From: an uncultured Lachnospiraceae bacterium
Lineage (GTDB): Bacteria > Bacillota > Clostridia > Lachnospirales > Lachnospiraceae
Direction of reading: 5' to 3'
NCBI GenBank assembly: GCA_946411695.1
Contig: CAMKEX010000003.1
Span: forward strand, 1-56,505
DNA: 56,505 bases
How positions within the stretch are numbered: position 1 is the first letter of the stretch; every line of letters begins with the position of its first letter. This document shows positions 55,806 to 56,505 of this stretch, in pieces. The notes below the pieces were generated by a model. It did not search any database. It had not been told where the DNA came from and worked only from the letters and a program-made list of their open reading frames with translations. Both the position numbers and the translations under genes were made by a program.

Positions 55806-56505
55806 ATGGCAAATCAACAAGAACAATACGGGGCCGAAAGCATCAGAGTGCTGGAAGGCCTTGAAGCTGTGCGCACAAGGCCGGGAATGTATATCGGCAG
55901 TGTGTCCACACGAGGTCTCAACCACCTGATCTACGAGATTGTCGACAACTCGGTCGATGAGCATCTGGCGGGCTATTGTGACACTATCACAGTGACGCTG
56001 GAGGCGGACGGTTCCTGTACGGTCTCCGACAACGGCCGCGGCATCCCGATCGGGATGCACGAGAAGGGTGTCAGCGCGGAGCGCGTGGTTTTCACCACGC
56101 TGCACGCGGGCGGCAAATTTGACAACAATGCATACAAGACGAGCGGAGGCCTGCACGGCGTGGGCTCCAGTGTCGTCAACGCGCTCTCTGAGAAAATGAT
56201 CGTTACGGTCACCAGAGACGGATATGTTTATCAGGACCGCTACTCAAGGGGCGAGCCGCAGCTGGAACTGAAGGACGGACTGCTGCCGGTCATCGGAAAG
56301 GCCCAGGGGAGCGGGACACGGATCAATTTCCTTCCCGATCCGGAAATTTTTGAAAAGACACGATTTAAGGAGGAGGATGTCAAGAGCCGTCTCCATGAGA
56401 CCGCTTACCTGAATCCGGGCCTTACGATCGTTTACAAAGATCTGCGGGGCGAAGAGCCCGAGGAGATCACATACCACGAGCCGGATGGAATCGCCGGCTT
56501 TATTC
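55806..56505 (+). CDS. parE: type II topoisomerase subunit B (ParE/GyrB), 3' truncated
   Basis: The frame is open to the right edge; 233 residues are visible. The GHKL ATPase domain shows RPGMYIGS, EIVDNSVDE (the Mg/ATP Asn), DNGRGIPIGMHEKG and the ATP lid TSGGLHGVGSSVVNALSE. The enzyme passes DNA duplexes through each other to remove links or supercoils. The wording MHEKGVSAERVVFTTLHAGGKFDNNAYKTSGG and the absence of dnaN/recF suggest the topoisomerase IV-type copy rather than the oriC gyrB, but this rests on memory and the truncated part would decide it. The start has AGGAG upstream, somewhat far. Confidence 0.85.
   Translation, partial: MANQQEQYGAESIRVLEGLEAVRTRPGMYIGSVSTRGLNHLIYEIVDNSVDEHLAGYCDTITVTLEADGSCTVSDNGRGIPIGMHEKGVSAERVVFTTLHAGGKFDNNAYKTSGGLHGVGSSVVNALSEKMIVTVTRDGYVYQDRYSRGEPQLELKDGLLPVIGKAQGSGTRINFLPDPEIFEKTRFKEEDVKSRLHETAYLNPGLTIVYKDLRGEEPEEITYHEPDGIAGFI

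Overview
The window looks like a chromosomal segment of an anaerobic, probably spore-forming member of the Clostridia, most likely Lachnospiraceae. Sequence reasons are an [FeFe]-hydrogenase maturase (HydE), rubrerythrin, a 2-hydroxyacyl-CoA dehydratase activase fusion, a YtfI/YtfJ sporulation pair, DUF4250 and DUF5685 proteins, a four-cysteine L28, and the Firmicutes order rpmB / Asp23 / FakA / RecG. Base composition is moderately GC-rich by eye and quite even. I see no rRNA, tRNA, CRISPR array, phage genes or intact transposase gene.

Layout. 1-9.4 kb: 3' part of the activase fusion, a DegV lipid-binding protein, a small lipoprotein, HydE, HisC, a methyltransferase and DapF. 9.6-12 kb (minus): a large lipoprotein with a GH114-like C-terminal barrel. 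12.4-14.4 kb: a DUF362 protein and an esterase. 14.6-17.4 kb (minus): a polar amino-acid ABC transporter (binding protein, permease, ATPase) with a terminator after the binding-protein gene. 17.9-22.5 kb: a SEC-C protein, then minus-strand genes for a J-domain protein, DUF5685 and a zinc-ribbon membrane protein, then AzlCD. 22.7-29.8 kb: DUF4250, ValS, and a surface-modification operon (MBOAT, SGNH hydrolase, small protein, TPR protein). 30-34.3 kb: PyrF, PyrE and a long M29-like aminopeptidase. 34.7-38.5 kb: purE-purM-purN-purD. 39-45.6 kb: an SH3 membrane protein with a very acidic tail, a GntR-type regulator, ClpC, RadA and a small protein. 45.8-49.4 kb: rubrerythrin, a PH-like protein, a 108-residue unknown, DUF2953, YtfJ and L28. 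49.8-56.5 kb: Asp23, FakA, RecG, a second DegV and the start of a type II topoisomerase B subunit.

How genes work together. FakA and two DegV (FakB-type) proteins could form an exogenous fatty-acid phosphorylation route. PyrF/PyrE and PurE/M/N/D serve nucleotide synthesis. HisC and DapF serve amino-acid and cell-wall precursor synthesis. ClpC and RadA sit together as a stress/repair unit, here behind a GntR regulator rather than CtsR/McsAB.

The most unusual content is non-coding or repetitive. Several unrelated loci carry short degenerate tandem repeats of about 16-26 bp just after a stop codon, and each locus has its own unit. The activase fusion has seven 15-residue LEA-like repeats in its linker. 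There is a 247-bp fold-back element with a perfect 20-bp outer inverted repeat after recG, and a structured 217-bp element after purD with two short relatives elsewhere in the window. A promoter and palindromic operator are nested inside a terminator hairpin ahead of the GntR-clpC unit. None of these could be searched against databases here, so novelty is not established.
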